From: Chitinophagaceae bacterium
GTDB taxonomy: Bacteria > Bacteroidota > Bacteroidia > Chitinophagales > Chitinophagaceae
Direction: 5' to 3'
NCBI GenBank assembly: GCA_016786745.1
Contig: JAEUVS010000083.1
Span: forward strand, 1 to 64,000
Length of the DNA: 64,000 bases
Position 1 is the stretch's first letter. Every line of letters starts with the position of its first letter. Both the position numbers and the translations under genes were made by a program. Shown in pieces: positions 24,700-33,758 of this stretch. Under the pieces are notes generated by a model. The model was not told where the DNA came from and ran no database searches. It saw only the letters and a program-made list of their open reading frames with translations.

Positions 24700-26661
24700 A
24701 TGATAAAAAAATTATTATCGTTTTTTTACCTGGTTTTGATTGGCGTTTCAATCAACGCTCAAAAAAGTGTATCCATTCAGTCTCCGGATAAAAAAATAAG
24801 ATGCACAATCAAAATTGGCAAAGAAGGGATAAAATATCACGTTGCTTATAAGAAGGAAACGCTGATCGGCTTTTCTTCACTTCTACTTAAACTTAAGGAC
24901 GGAACGTCGACAGGTAAACTATCACCAGGAAGAATTAGTTACAGCGATTCTGTTGAAAAATATGAACTTCTCACGGGGCGGTCGGTTAAAGTTGAGGACC
25001 ACTACAAACAGGTAAGCATCCCTTTGTCGGGTAAGGATGGCAAATCGATAATCATTGTTTTCAGAGCATTCAACAGTGGAGTAGCATTCCGGTATAAGTT
25101 ACAGAACGGGCACGGATCCGATTCATTCGCCATCTCAGCGGAAGTAAACGAATTCAACCTTGCAGGATCTCCAGGCGCGAAGGCACTGTTACTTCCCAAT
25201 TTTACCAGTTCACATGAAGGATATTATACCAGTAAACCGCTAAGCGAAATAACCAACGATACTTTAATGGATATGCCCGCGCTTTTCAGGTTTCATTCCG
25301 GCACTTACATGGCGATAACCGAAGCGGCATTGCTGGACTATGCAGGAATGTATCTCATCAAAAAAAATAACATCCTCCAGAGTTGTTTATCGCCCCTCCC
25401 CTCCGATACCTCGATTTTTGTAAAAGGCCGCTTTCCTCATGAAAGTCCCTGGCGGGTAATGATGATCAGCGACGACGCCGGCGATTTCCTCGAGAATAAC
25501 ATGCTTACAACGTTATCGCCGCCGCGCCGTATAAGCGAAGTTGACTGGATCAAACCGGGGAAAACAACTTTTCCATGGTGGAACGGAAATGTTGTTCCGG
25601 ATACGATCAATGCGCCGGGAAATAATTTCGTAACAAATAAATATTTTATTGACTTCTGCTCGCGCAACAAAATTCAATATCATTCTGTCGTTGAATACGG
25701 CCTGCACCAATGGTATATGGATGACGGCGTGGGCTTTCAGCCCGGACCTCATTCTGATCCAACTACACCTGTGCCGGGGCTCGATATGAAAGAAGTTTGT
25801 GACTATGCGCATTCGCAGGGTGTGGGCATACGTGTGTGGGTACACTGGTGGGCGCTCTATCCAAAAATTGACGGGGCTTTTGCAAATTTTGAAAAGTGGG
25901 GCATCAGCGGGATGATGATAGATTTTATGGATCGCGACGACCAGGAAATGGTGAACATTCAAACGGAAATGTTGGAGAAAGCCGCTAAACATCATCTCCA
26001 CGTCCAATTTCACGGAGCATACAAACCTACCGGTTTGAGTCGCACCTATCCGAATGAATTCACGCGCGAAGGAACACTCAACTACGAAGTAAACAAGTGG
26101 GGACCTGGTTTAACAGCCAATCATGACCTCGATATTGCCTTCACACGACTCATTGCAGGCTCTACAGATTATCACCTGGGTGGATTCAGGGCCGTACCCG
26201 ATTCACTCTACCGTGTTCAATATACACGCCCATTAATGCTGGGCACACGTTGTCACATGCTTGCATTATATGTGGTGTATGAAAACGCGAATGCGATGGT
26301 GTGCGACTATCCGGAGGCCTATGAAGGACAGGAAGGTTTTGATTTCATCAAAGAGGTGCCAACGGTTTGGGATGAAACAGTTGCCATTGCGGCGAAACCC
26401 GATGAATATCTTATTATCGCAAGAAGAAAGGGGAAAGACTGGTTCATAGGCGCTATAAATAATGATAAGGACAGGGTGGTCAATGTTCCCCTGTCCTTTC
26501 TATCTGCCGGAAATTACAACGCGGAAATTTATTCGGATCACAATAGCCATTTATCTCCCAACAGCCTGAAATTCGAATCTAAAAATGTAGACCGCTCAAC
26601 AAGGCTTATGCTTAACCTCGCGGGCGGTGGCGGCGCAGCAATCCGCATCAGGGCTCTCTAA
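24700..26661 (+). CDS. Glycoside hydrolase family 97 (alpha-glucosidase/galactosidase)
   Basis: 653 residues, signal peptide ending at SINAQ. A family-97 layout: N-terminal beta-supersandwich (to about residue 270), TIM barrel, C-terminal beta domain. Barrel motifs include TTFPWWNG, YGLHQWYMDDG, WVHWWALYP, GMMIDFMDRDDQ (Asp408, Asp412) and FTREGTLNYEVNKW (Glu457, Glu462). GH97 has inverting (SusB, alpha-glucosidase) and retaining (alpha-galactosidase) members; I cannot assign which without an alignment. It has its own upstream region and ends converging with the CHRD gene (4-base overlap). No SusCD pair is present. Confidence 0.9.
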   Translation: MIKKLLSFFYLVLIGVSINAQKSVSIQSPDKKIRCTIKIGKEGIKYHVAYKKETLIGFSSLLLKLKDGTSTGKLSPGRISYSDSVEKYELLTGRSVKVEDHYKQVSIPLSGKDGKSIIIVFRAFNSGVAFRYKLQNGHGSDSFAISAEVNEFNLAGSPGAKALLLPNFTSSHEGYYTSKPLSEITNDTLMDMPALFRFHSGTYMAITEAALLDYAGMYLIKKNNILQSCLSPLPSDTSIFVKGRFPHESPWRVMMISDDAGDFLENNMLTTLSPPRRISEVDWIKPGKTTFPWWNGNVVPDTINAPGNNFVTNKYFIDFCSRNKIQYHSVVEYGLHQWYMDDGVGFQPGPHSDPTTPVPGLDMKEVCDYAHSQGVGIRVWVHWWALYPKIDGAFANFEKWGISGMMIDFMDRDDQEMVNIQTEMLEKAAKHHLHVQFHGAYKPTGLSRTYPNEFTREGTLNYEVNKWGPGLTANHDLDIAFTRLIAGSTDYHLGGFRAVPDSLYRVQYTRPLMLGTRCHMLALYVVYENANAMVCDYPEAYEGQEGFDFIKEVPTVWDETVAIAAKPDEYLIIARRKGKDWFIGAINNDKDRVVNVPLSFLSAGNYNAEIYSDHNSHLSPNSLKFESKNVDRSTRLMLNLAGGGGAAIRIRAL

Positions 26662-27140
26662 TTCGGAAATTCTATCTGGCCCCTGATTTCTCCTGGCTGG
26701 TTGGCGGGTGTATGAATATTGAAGTAATAGAAGCCGGCCAGCAGGCTATCTTCCTTGATAGTAGTTTCATCAACAGTTATTGTTCTGTTGAAGTTCCCGG
26801 AAGCAGAAGTAACGTTATCATGGAAGTCAACTTTCACGCCCGCCGCCGTTCCTTTTGCGGCAGTTCCATGAATATGGGCGGCTATCGGGTCGGCCGTAAG
26901 GTTTTGCCATGAAGCGGATATCACCAATTGCTTTGTGGTTTTATCGTACGACACATTCATCGTTCCCGTTGCCGTAGTTGGTGTGCCGGGAGTAGGAACT
27001 TCCTGGGCTGAATTTATCGGTAGGTTATTGGCAGTGAAAACAGTTTTTTCCTGGTCGTCATCATCGTCCTTATTACAGGATATAATAAGCGTCGCGGACA
27101 GAAAGAAGATGGCCAGGCTCCAAATTGCAGGTTGTTTCAT
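26658..27140 (-). CDS. CHRD-domain lipoprotein
   Basis: 160 residues from ATG 27140 (longer in-frame starts to 27245 add no signal). Lipobox IISC, an Asp-rich linker, then a CHRD domain: NLPINSAQEVPTPGTPTTAT, SYDKTTKQLVISASWQNL, AAHIHGTA, VKVDFHDN and GFYYFNIHTPANQPGEIRG. CHRD domains occur in chordin and in many bacterial surface proteins, where their function is not settled. The histidines in HIHG and FNIHTP could bind metal. Its stop overlaps the GH97 stop on the other strand by four bases. Confidence 0.88.
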   Translation of the reverse strand: MKQPAIWSLAIFFLSATLIISCNKDDDDDQEKTVFTANNLPINSAQEVPTPGTPTTATGTMNVSYDKTTKQLVISASWQNLTADPIAAHIHGTAAKGTAAGVKVDFHDNVTSASGNFNRTITVDETTIKEDSLLAGFYYFNIHTPANQPGEIRGQIEFPN

Positions 27141-27271
27141 AACGTTATTATTTGATATACTAACAGATACGTACAGCGCACACGGGAGGTTGCGCAAAAT
27201 TTTGAAGACGACGTTGTAACATTCCGGGAGGATAATCCGTCTCAAACTAAAATCATCTTAAACAACTCGAT

Positions 27272-27994
27272 ATGAAAAAGTTTGTTCTGACAACGTTCAC
27301 CCTGGTCCTCCTGGTCACATCCGCTTCGCTTTATGCCCAAAAAAGGGTAAAAGGCGAAGGTCCCTCAGTTACACAGGAGCGCAGCGTAGGCTCTTTTAAT
27401 TCCATTCATACGCATGGCAGCTTTAATGTAACCATCACTGATGCCGACAACAGGTCGGTGAAGGTGGAAGCACAGCAAAACCTCCAGGAATATATCATCG
27501 TGGAAACAGAAGGTGATCAACTGCATATCAGGCATAAAAAGGGCGTAAACCTGCAGGCCGATAAAGACATTGAAATTCATGTGAGCGTTCCCGAGTTGAA
27601 AGGAGTTTATCTTTCTGGTTCAGGCAACATCAGGAGCACTAACGTTCTTACAGGCAGTTCCAGCTTTGAGGCAAGTAGCGCAGGGAGTGGTAATATTCAC
27701 CTTGAAGTTCAGACTACCGATCTCAAAACATCCATTGCAGGCAGTGGCGACATCACTTTGAAAGGAAAAACAACCGAACTTGACGGAAGAATCGCTGGCA
27801 GCGGAAATATCAGGGCTAAAGAACTTCAGTCTAACAATACTTCAATAAGTATTTCAGGAAGCGGAAACGCCGAAGTGGTAGCCAACGAAAAGCTCGACAC
27901 AAAAATTGCCGGCAGCGGCGACGTAAAGTACTGGGGAAATGGATCCGTGAGCAGCAAGATACATGGCAGCGGCAGCATCCGCAGACAAAATTGA
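27272..27994 (+). CDS. Head-GIN (DUF2807) secreted beta-solenoid protein
   Basis: 240 residues, signal peptide to about SLYAQ. A short adhesin-like start (GSFNSIHTHGSFNVTIT) is followed by many SGSGN/AGSGD turns spaced about 18-20 residues (SGSGNIRS, AGSGDITL, AGSGNIRA, SGSGNAEV, AGSGDVKY, GSGSIRRQN), the hallmark of DUF2807 right-handed beta-solenoids. Widespread in Bacteroidota envelopes, with no proven function. The next gene on this strand starts 13 bases later. Confidence 0.92.
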   Translation: MKKFVLTTFTLVLLVTSASLYAQKRVKGEGPSVTQERSVGSFNSIHTHGSFNVTITDADNRSVKVEAQQNLQEYIIVETEGDQLHIRHKKGVNLQADKDIEIHVSVPELKGVYLSGSGNIRSTNVLTGSSSFEASSAGSGNIHLEVQTTDLKTSIAGSGDITLKGKTTELDGRIAGSGNIRAKELQSNNTSISISGSGNAEVVANEKLDTKIAGSGDVKYWGNGSVSSKIHGSGSIRRQN

Positions 27995-28007
27995 TTCTAC
28001 ACAATAA

Positions 28008-29039
28008 TTGAAGATTAAAAAAATCATAACGGTGCTCGCGATCGTACTGCTGCTTTGTGCCGGATGGATGGCCTATATCTTCTTTTATCCACGCAAATAC
28101 AATGTTGTTCACCTTAAAGAACGTGCGGGAACAAGGTACTGGACGCTTGCCACAGGATCGCGCATCGCCTATACCTTTGTTCCTGCAAAAGGTGAAAGAA
28201 AGCCTTTTCCGATCATCTATCTTCACGGCGGACCGGGCGCCGGAATCACCGATCTCGAAATAAAAACGCTCGCCAATCTTTCCGACTACGGATATGATGT
28301 TTACCTGTACGACCAGGTAGGGTGCGGTCATTCGAATCGTTTGACAGATATCAATGAATATTCAGCTGAACGACATCGTGAAGATCTTGCGGAGATTATT
28401 GATCAGGTAGGCGCGCAGAAAGTTATCCTGCTCGGGCAGTCATGGGGATCCATCCTGGGTTCGCTATATATTTCAACAAACGCAGAAAGGGTTGCAAAAT
28501 TTGTAATAACAGCGCCAGCTGCAATACAACCGGAAAATCATGTATACGCAGCTATTGCCGTTCCAGATTCATTGCAAATGCATCAGCCGTCTTATAATCC
28601 GCGCTATGCCCACTCGGTTACATCAAATCTTCGCGCTAAAGCAATAGAGTTCTGGATGCGGCAGTTTGGAAAAAAACTGACCAGCGATAGAGAAGCAGAC
28701 CAGTTTGCTACATTTTACGCCACGTACCTTAACAAAACAATGGTATGCGACACCTCAAAAGCAGTGATCGCAGAAGGCACCGAAGGATATTACAGTCATT
28801 ATATGACGAGGTTAAGTCTCGGCAAAATACCTGATCCCAGGCCGAAACTCATGGAGTGCTCAATACCGGTGTTAATAATGAAATCTCAATGCGATAACCA
28901 GAAATGGGGATTTACAACTGAGTACTTTGATGTGTTCCGCAATCACGAATTCGCGCTCATCAAAAATGCGGGACATAATATTTTCATTGAGCAACCTGGT
29001 GAATACATCAGCGTGATAAAAACGTTTCTTGAAAAGTAA
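28008..29039 (+). CDS. Membrane-anchored alpha/beta hydrolase, proline-iminopeptidase-like
   Basis: 343 residues from TTG 28008; no ATG is available before the catalytic domain, and the TTG start gives a signal anchor (KIITVLAIVLLLCAGWMAY). The hydrolase has YLHGGPGAG (oxyanion), YDQVGCGHSNR, nucleophile Ser in LLGQSWGS, and His in NAGHNIF near the end, as in prolyl aminopeptidases of family S33. The extracytoplasmic location suggests peptide or ester cleavage in the periplasm. Immediately follows the DUF2807 gene. Confidence 0.82.
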   Translation: MKIKKIITVLAIVLLLCAGWMAYIFFYPRKYNVVHLKERAGTRYWTLATGSRIAYTFVPAKGERKPFPIIYLHGGPGAGITDLEIKTLANLSDYGYDVYLYDQVGCGHSNRLTDINEYSAERHREDLAEIIDQVGAQKVILLGQSWGSILGSLYISTNAERVAKFVITAPAAIQPENHVYAAIAVPDSLQMHQPSYNPRYAHSVTSNLRAKAIEFWMRQFGKKLTSDREADQFATFYATYLNKTMVCDTSKAVIAEGTEGYYSHYMTRLSLGKIPDPRPKLMECSIPVLIMKSQCDNQKWGFTTEYFDVFRNHEFALIKNAGHNIFIEQPGEYISVIKTFLEK

Positions 29040-29050
29040 CTTTTCCCCGT

Positions 29051-29863
29051 TTATAACCTCACACCGACGCCAACCGTAGCGTTAATACAGGATATTACCT
29101 GGTTGCGGTTTGTGATGAATTTTGTATCGGAATAACCGGTATTTGAGTCGCCGTCCTTACCGAAGCGCCCGGCGATTCTTGCTTTCACGTCGTGAATGTT
29201 CAAATTGTTGCTTCCCACGTAATCAACTCCGCCGGTAAAGAAAAGACTTTTCTTTTTATCCAATATTAAACCAATACCTCCGCTCCACGCAAATCCAAAA
29301 AGGCTTCTGCCCGACCGCTCGATTTCATAGGCTTTCTCTTCTGTAATTGAACGAGCGTCGACCGATGGAGCTTTTACATACATCCCTCCCGCAAGTATTT
29401 TTCCGCTCAGTAATAAATTTCCAGAAGAAGACAACGGCTTACGAAGCGCAAGTCCAAATGAAGTGGATGCGGTCCACCACGTACCTTCCTGAACTTTCCA
29501 GTCGGAGTAGACGGAATAGCTCGGGCGCCGCGGAGAAGTTGTAGACACTAATATGAAATCACGCAACACTACCTGGCCAATTGTTTCTGATACGCCCGCA
29601 GGATCGATAGCGTTTCTCTGTCCGCGAAGTTCAAGTGCAAGGCCAAGACCATTATCACTAAAAAATGTAAACAATACATTCAATGTTTCACCCGGTATTG
29701 CAAGACCGTTGCGATCGGCCAACGCATTCTTGTTTGCAAATTTCCCCAGCGGCAACGACGGTCCCGCGCTGACAGTTAAATAATATTTACCAGGATTTTT
29801 TTGAGAGAAAACAGCAAGTGAAAACATGAGGAGAGCAATAGCAGTAACAAAGACTTTCTTCAT
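29051..29863 (-). CDS. Putative outer membrane beta-barrel protein
   Basis: 270 residues with a signal peptide (ALLMFSLAVFSQ). The mature chain has barrel-like strands (YYLTVSAGPSLPLGKF, GLGLALELRGQ, WTASTSFGLALRKP, FAWSGGIGLILDKKK, FFTGGVDYVGSN) and ends VGVGVRL, suggesting insertion by the Bam machinery. No specific family recognised. It converges with the hydrolase gene (11-base gap). Upstream is a 274-base gap rich in inverted repeats. Confidence 0.75.
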   Translation of the reverse strand: MKKVFVTAIALLMFSLAVFSQKNPGKYYLTVSAGPSLPLGKFANKNALADRNGLAIPGETLNVLFTFFSDNGLGLALELRGQRNAIDPAGVSETIGQVVLRDFILVSTTSPRRPSYSVYSDWKVQEGTWWTASTSFGLALRKPLSSSGNLLLSGKILAGGMYVKAPSVDARSITEEKAYEIERSGRSLFGFAWSGGIGLILDKKKSLFFTGGVDYVGSNNLNIHDVKARIAGRFGKDGDSNTGYSDTKFITNRNQVISCINATVGVGVRL

Positions 29864-29929
29864 AGGAAATTATAAGGTTGTTCTGCAAATTATAAAACCT
29901 AACGGTTTCACACAACGAAAAAAAATTAA

Positions 29930-29951
29930 AAATTGCAGAATCCTGCAATTT
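29930..29951. other. Perfect 9-bp inverted repeat (AAATTGCAG / CTGCAATTT)
   Basis: AAATTGCAG, a four-base AATC loop and CTGCAATTT. It lies 67 bases upstream of the minus-strand barrel gene start, so it could be an operator or an RNA hairpin. Confidence 0.6.
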
Positions 29952-29953
29952 GC

Positions 29954-30002
29954 CTAGTAAAACTACGAGTCAATTTATATTAATATAATATAGTTTTGTT
30001 AG
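29954..30002. other. 12-bp inverted repeat with promoter-like TAGTTTTG box
   Basis: CTAGTAAAACTA at 29954-29965 and TAGTTTTGTTAG at 29991-30002; as RNA all twelve pairs form, two of them G-U. The right arm includes TAGTTTTG (29991-29998), which fits the Bacteroidota -7 consensus TAnnTTTG, but no TTG at -33 is present. Purpose unknown. Confidence 0.45.
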
Positions 30003-30060
30003 TGAAGATGTTACGTTACTAACCCATTTTGTTATACGCTCCTTGCAGTTAGTTTTGGTT

Positions 30061-30088
30061 AATACCCTTTCAGCAATGAAGGGGTATT
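30061..30088. terminator. Hairpin, candidate terminator
   Basis: AATACCCTTT and AAGGGGTATT pair over ten positions (one G-U) around an eight-base loop, followed on the plus strand by a pyrimidine-rich CTCTTT stretch. It sits 49 bases beyond the stop of the minus-strand protease-like gene and could end that transcript or a short plus-strand RNA starting near 30.0 kb. Confidence 0.4.
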
Positions 30089-30097
30089 CTCTTTACA

Positions 30098-30133
30098 CTC
30101 TTTCTCTTTCTCTTTCTCTTTCTCTTTCTCTTT
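30098..30133. repeat. Hexanucleotide microsatellite (CTCTTT)6
   Basis: Six exact CTCTTT units, four bases beyond the stop codon of the minus-strand gene at 30138. Being outside the frame it cannot phase-vary that protein directly. Confidence 0.95.
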
Positions 30134-30137
30134 CCAC

Positions 30138-30842
30138 TCACTTATAAACATTACTCTTCGACATAACCTGCCTGATTCTCGCGGGCGACATATATCGCTC
30201 TCTCGTTGTATCAGTAAAAAATGGATCCGGCCCATTTTCAGGATCCGTCATACCAAATGCTTTTCGAAGATAAATGTTCCAGTCTATCAGTTGATATCCG
30301 AGTCCGCGCTCAATTGTAATGCTGTCTGTTTTATTTTCAAAATTATCCATGTACTTCGTGGATACATGACCGATACCCGTTTGAAGCAGTCCGAATGTAT
30401 TTCTCTTCGAGAAATAAAGAATGTGTGCGAGTTCGTGACCGATAATTCCCACCTGTCCGTTTACGGGTGAATTCCTGTACATGAATTGCGGTGTGTGTTT
30501 CGAAGATGAATCGCCAATAAAAACAAGATAGGCCCGTCGATGGCTGTTTTTGAAAACGCTTAACCATTCAGGTCTTGTTTCTATTACGCCCGAATTTCCT
30601 TTCTGCAGCAGGAATGTAATTTTTGTTTTGCTGAGTTCAGGAAAATAAGAGAGAGCCGCCAGTATTTGCTTTTCAAATTCCTGCGGCATTGTTTTATTTA
30701 TGCCGAAGTTCTTTTTGTTGAATGAATAATCATTATTCATTCTTGCAGTGATATCGACAACGGGGGAAGGAATTTGCGCGTTGGTGAGAGATACAAATAG
30801 CAACTGGAGAGGTACCAGGAAAATTTTCCGCGCGGAAAACAT
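30138..30842 (-). CDS. Exported zincin-like protein (HExxH) of unknown family
   Basis: 234 residues, signal peptide ending SLTNAQ. Carries HELAH (in GIIGHELAHILYF, about residue 135), the zinc-metallopeptidase motif; an acidic third ligand might be the Glu in ITIERGLGYQ some 40 residues later. The rest (EFEKQILAALSYFPELSKT, FMYRNSPVNGQVG) I do not recognise. It could be a periplasmic protease, or a protein that kept the fold only. Sits between the microsatellite and the SWIB gene, same strand, 41 bases from the latter. Confidence 0.7.
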   Translation of the reverse strand: MFSARKIFLVPLQLLFVSLTNAQIPSPVVDITARMNNDYSFNKKNFGINKTMPQEFEKQILAALSYFPELSKTKITFLLQKGNSGVIETRPEWLSVFKNSHRRAYLVFIGDSSSKHTPQFMYRNSPVNGQVGIIGHELAHILYFSKRNTFGLLQTGIGHVSTKYMDNFENKTDSITIERGLGYQLIDWNIYLRKAFGMTDPENGPDPFFTDTTRERYMSPARIRQVMSKSNVYK

Positions 30843-30883
30843 GAGGCAGAATTAAAAACCAGCCCGAAGGCTGGTTTCGTAAA

Positions 30884-31249
30884 TCATTTAACTTGTTTGT
30901 TGACTACCTTGGCCAACTCAAACATTGAGATCTGGTCTTTGCTACCAAACACTGGTTTCAATTTGCTGTCAGCGTTGATCATTCTCCTGTTCTTCTTGTC
31001 CTGAAGATTATTTTTCTTGATATAGTCCCAGATTTTCTTAACTATTTCTGTTCTTGGAATGGGTTTGCTTCCTACAACTTCAGCGAGTGCTGCGCTTGGT
31101 GTTAATGGAGCCATGAAAGCAGCGTTAGGCTTACGAGCTGACTTTTTCTTTGGTGCTGACTTTTTCTTAGGTGCCGATTTTTTGGCCGCCTTTTTTGGTG
31201 CTGATTTTTTAGCTGCTTTTTTAGCAGCTTTCTTCGCGGTTTTCGCCAT
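30884..31249 (-). CDS. SWIB/MDM2-domain protein with histone-H1-like basic tail
   Basis: 121 residues in two parts. Residues 1-40 are almost entirely Lys/Ala/Ser/Pro in repeating AKKAAKK and APKKK units, like histone H1 C-terminal tails and bacterial H1-like proteins, expected to bind DNA. Residues about 46-121 form a SWIB domain (PLTPSAALAEVVGS, IVKKIWDYIKKNNLQD, FGSKDQISMFELAKVVNKQV). Such short SWIB proteins are known in Bacteroidota and Chlamydiae and are thought to be nucleoid or chromatin-like factors. A separate transcript is likely. Confidence 0.9.
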   Translation of the reverse strand: MAKTAKKAAKKAAKKSAPKKAAKKSAPKKKSAPKKKSARKPNAAFMAPLTPSAALAEVVGSKPIPRTEIVKKIWDYIKKNNLQDKKNRRMINADSKLKPVFGSKDQISMFELAKVVNKQVK

Positions 31250-31374
31250 AATAATTAAAATTTAAAGATTGAACAGTTAGTCAATGAAATTTAGACACTG
31301 AAACTTACAAAACCCATATCGAACCTAAGATACAGACAATTCTGTAAAAACATGGATTCTGAAAATTTTTTGCC

Positions 31375-32274
31375 TTATTTCTTTAAGATTTTTATTGGCC
31401 AGGGCAGATGGTTAAATCCGAGCCTGGAGTATGGTTGGTTGGTTGCACCGAACTTTCTGTAGAACTCCCGCACCCCCGGAATGTCGGATCCTTCAAAATC
31501 AAATATCAGCCTCGAACCTTCAAACTCTTTCCATAGCTGTGAGAGGAGAAAATAGTTCGCTTCGGTCCTTTTCCCCTCGGGGCGGGTACTGTTCATGATG
31601 TTATATAACCTTCGACCGTCATTGGGTAAAAGCGCAATTGCCAGCACTTTTCCATCCGTCCCGGTAGCGCTTCTTACAATGAGATTTCCGCGTTTTTCAA
31701 GGTATCCACATAATTTCCACAATCGCTCAAAGTACTCCTGCGAAAGCCCTGTCTTTTTTCCATAGTTCTCACGAAAAATATGTATTGCATCCCCGTATTT
31801 TGCTGTTTCATACTTCAATCCGGCACTGTTCGACTTCCGGATATTCTGTATCACATCGGGTGAAAATTCCATCGAAATTTCTTCGTAATTTTTATCGAGT
31901 GGCAACACGAAATTGGTGTGCGATCTGCCTCCCTCAATTTTATTTGCATAGTTGAAAGGATAACTTCCATACCTGCAATACGATTGCAACAACTCCGAAA
32001 ACCGCTCCACGCCTGCACTTCCGAAGAGCGAATAAATTCCCAGTTGCTGCACGAGCGGCACATGATAACTATACCGTATGCCCCATTTCTTTCTCCATGC
32101 CACGGGCATCACCGCCTCGTAATCGTTCAGTACAAAACCTGTCCAGTTATCCGCAAGATGATCGAGCCAAAATGAAAAAGCATAAATGAGCCCGTTTTCA
32201 GAGGAGGAAACGCAGCGATCCCATTTTTCCCTGTCAACACCGTAAGAAGGAACTAATGCAATTTCATTCTGCAT
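31375..32274 (-). CDS. FemAB/GNAT-like acyltransferase
   Basis: 299 residues from ATG 32274 (an in-frame ATG at 32310 would extend into the divergent promoter). Two GNAT-like halves: SENGLIYAFSFWLDHLADNW at the start and, in the second half, NLIVRSATGTDGKVLAIALL, RRLYNIMNSTRPEGKRTEAN and RLIFDFEGSDIPGVREFYRKFGATN. The last segment is the typical end of FemAB-related acetyl/aminoacyl transferases (Pfam Acetyltransf_6-like). Substrate unknown; cell-wall or polysaccharide modification is a possibility. Divergent from the FAD oxidoreductase with 53 bases between starts. Confidence 0.75.
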   Translation of the reverse strand: MQNEIALVPSYGVDREKWDRCVSSSENGLIYAFSFWLDHLADNWTGFVLNDYEAVMPVAWRKKWGIRYSYHVPLVQQLGIYSLFGSAGVERFSELLQSYCRYGSYPFNYANKIEGGRSHTNFVLPLDKNYEEISMEFSPDVIQNIRKSNSAGLKYETAKYGDAIHIFRENYGKKTGLSQEYFERLWKLCGYLEKRGNLIVRSATGTDGKVLAIALLPNDGRRLYNIMNSTRPEGKRTEANYFLLSQLWKEFEGSRLIFDFEGSDIPGVREFYRKFGATNQPYSRLGFNHLPWPIKILKK

Positions 32275-32327
32275 ATTCAGGCAATTTCGTTTATATTTAA
32301 ATGCCTCCATCCTTTAAACACTTTATT

Positions 32328-33758
32328 ATGTATAAACAGGGAAGAAGAGAATTTATCAGGAACACTGCGATCGCGGGACTCGGCACATCGCTTATCAACC
32401 CGGAAATACTTGAAGCAGCGCCGCGAAAAGGCAACGCGAAAAAAGTTGTTGTGGCCGGAGCGGGCATCTCAGGGCTATGTTGCGCTTACGAACTAATGAA
32501 AAAAGGTCACGACGTTACCATACTCGAAGCAAGCGGCAGGCACGGCGGCCATGTTTATACGGTACGCGACGGACTGTCGGACGGCCTTTACGGCGATGGC
32601 GGAGCGGAGCATTTTACCAACCCGGGCTACGAACGCTACCGCGAATATGTAAAAGAACTGGACCTTACCGCACTTCCCTACCCCAGGAGAAAAAATGTGC
32701 TGAGGCGCATCAACGATAAATTTTATTCCGAACAAATGCTCGCCGATCCGGCAGAATTAAAAAAACTTGGCTTCAACGAAAAGGAAGTAAACTTTCTCTC
32801 TAAAAATCCCTTTGGTGAATTACCCCGGTTGTTTATGGCACCCTACCTCGACAAATTCACCGACGAGTATCAACCGTTCGGCGTTGGGCTCGATCACCTG
32901 GACAAAGTGCCCATGTCGGATATCTACAGGAAAGAGGGTGCATCGCAAACCGGCCTTGATTTTCTCGGTGGAAATGGTGTTTCCGCTTTGTTTGAACTTT
33001 GGAAATCGGCAATTCTTAAGATTCGCGGAGTGGCTGAATATCCAATCGAAGTGTTCCGGTTAAAAGGCGGAAACCAAATGATGCCCAGCGCTTTTGCGAA
33101 GAAGTTGGGCGAACGCGTATGGCTCAACAGTCCCATACTGTCAATAAAACAGGATGATAGCGGTGTAACAGTTAAATACAGGCAAACAGACGGCGAAAAA
33201 GAAATGAAGGCAGATTACCTCGTTTCTTGTATACCGCCACCGGCGTTTGTAAAAATTCCCGTGGCACCTGCTTTCTCTCCTGAAAAGCAATTTGTGTTAA
33301 ACAATATTACATACGACTCGTACCAACGCTTCATTTTCCAGGCCAGTTCAAAATTCTGGGAGAAAGATAAAATAAGTATCAACCTCGAACTTGGTCATAA
33401 AGATCTTTGGTCTGTATGGCACTCTGCCGATGAGGTGGACACGCACCGAGTTATTGTATTGGGAACAGGACCTGGCGGCATTTCCCCGCAACGGGCGCTT
33501 GCAGCCTTCCGCGAAGTATATCCAGGCAAGGATACGATCGAACAGGCGCTGGGTCGCGATTGGACGAAGGAAACATATTCGCCCACCTGCGAGCGGCTCG
33601 CATTTCCCATAGGAGAACTGCACAAATTCTGGCCGGAGCTCATGAAACCTGCCGGACGAATTCATTTCGCGGGCGCTTACGCGGATAACCTGAACTGGGG
33701 CATGGAAGCTTCTACCAGGTCGGCCAACCGCGTGGCCAATGCGATAGATAAACTTTAG
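32328..33758 (+). CDS. Tat-exported FAD-dependent amine-oxidase-like enzyme
   Basis: 476 residues from ATG 32328 (an upstream in-frame ATG at 32301 only lengthens the leader). The start MYKQGRREFIRNTAIAGLG is a twin-arginine signal. FAD-binding GxGxxG: VVVAGAGISGLCCAYEL, then VTILEASGRHGGH, and the C-terminal FAD segment PAGRIHFAGAYADNLNWGME. This is the monoamine-oxidase/protoporphyrinogen-oxidase family. It would fold with FAD in the cytoplasm and work in the periplasm. Substrate unknown. Its stop overlaps that of the next minus-strand gene by four bases. Confidence 0.88.
   Translation: MYKQGRREFIRNTAIAGLGTSLINPEILEAAPRKGNAKKVVVAGAGISGLCCAYELMKKGHDVTILEASGRHGGHVYTVRDGLSDGLYGDGGAEHFTNPGYERYREYVKELDLTALPYPRRKNVLRRINDKFYSEQMLADPAELKKLGFNEKEVNFLSKNPFGELPRLFMAPYLDKFTDEYQPFGVGLDHLDKVPMSDIYRKEGASQTGLDFLGGNGVSALFELWKSAILKIRGVAEYPIEVFRLKGGNQMMPSAFAKKLGERVWLNSPILSIKQDDSGVTVKYRQTDGEKEMKADYLVSCIPPPAFVKIPVAPAFSPEKQFVLNNITYDSYQRFIFQASSKFWEKDKISINLELGHKDLWSVWHSADEVDTHRVIVLGTGPGGISPQRALAAFREVYPGKDTIEQALGRDWTKETYSPTCERLAFPIGELHKFWPELMKPAGRIHFAGAYADNLNWGMEASTRSANRVANAIDKL

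Noticed and set aside
30098..30133. Phase-variable coding repeat
   Set aside because: The repeat lies outside the frame, beyond the stop codon, and its unit is a multiple of three.
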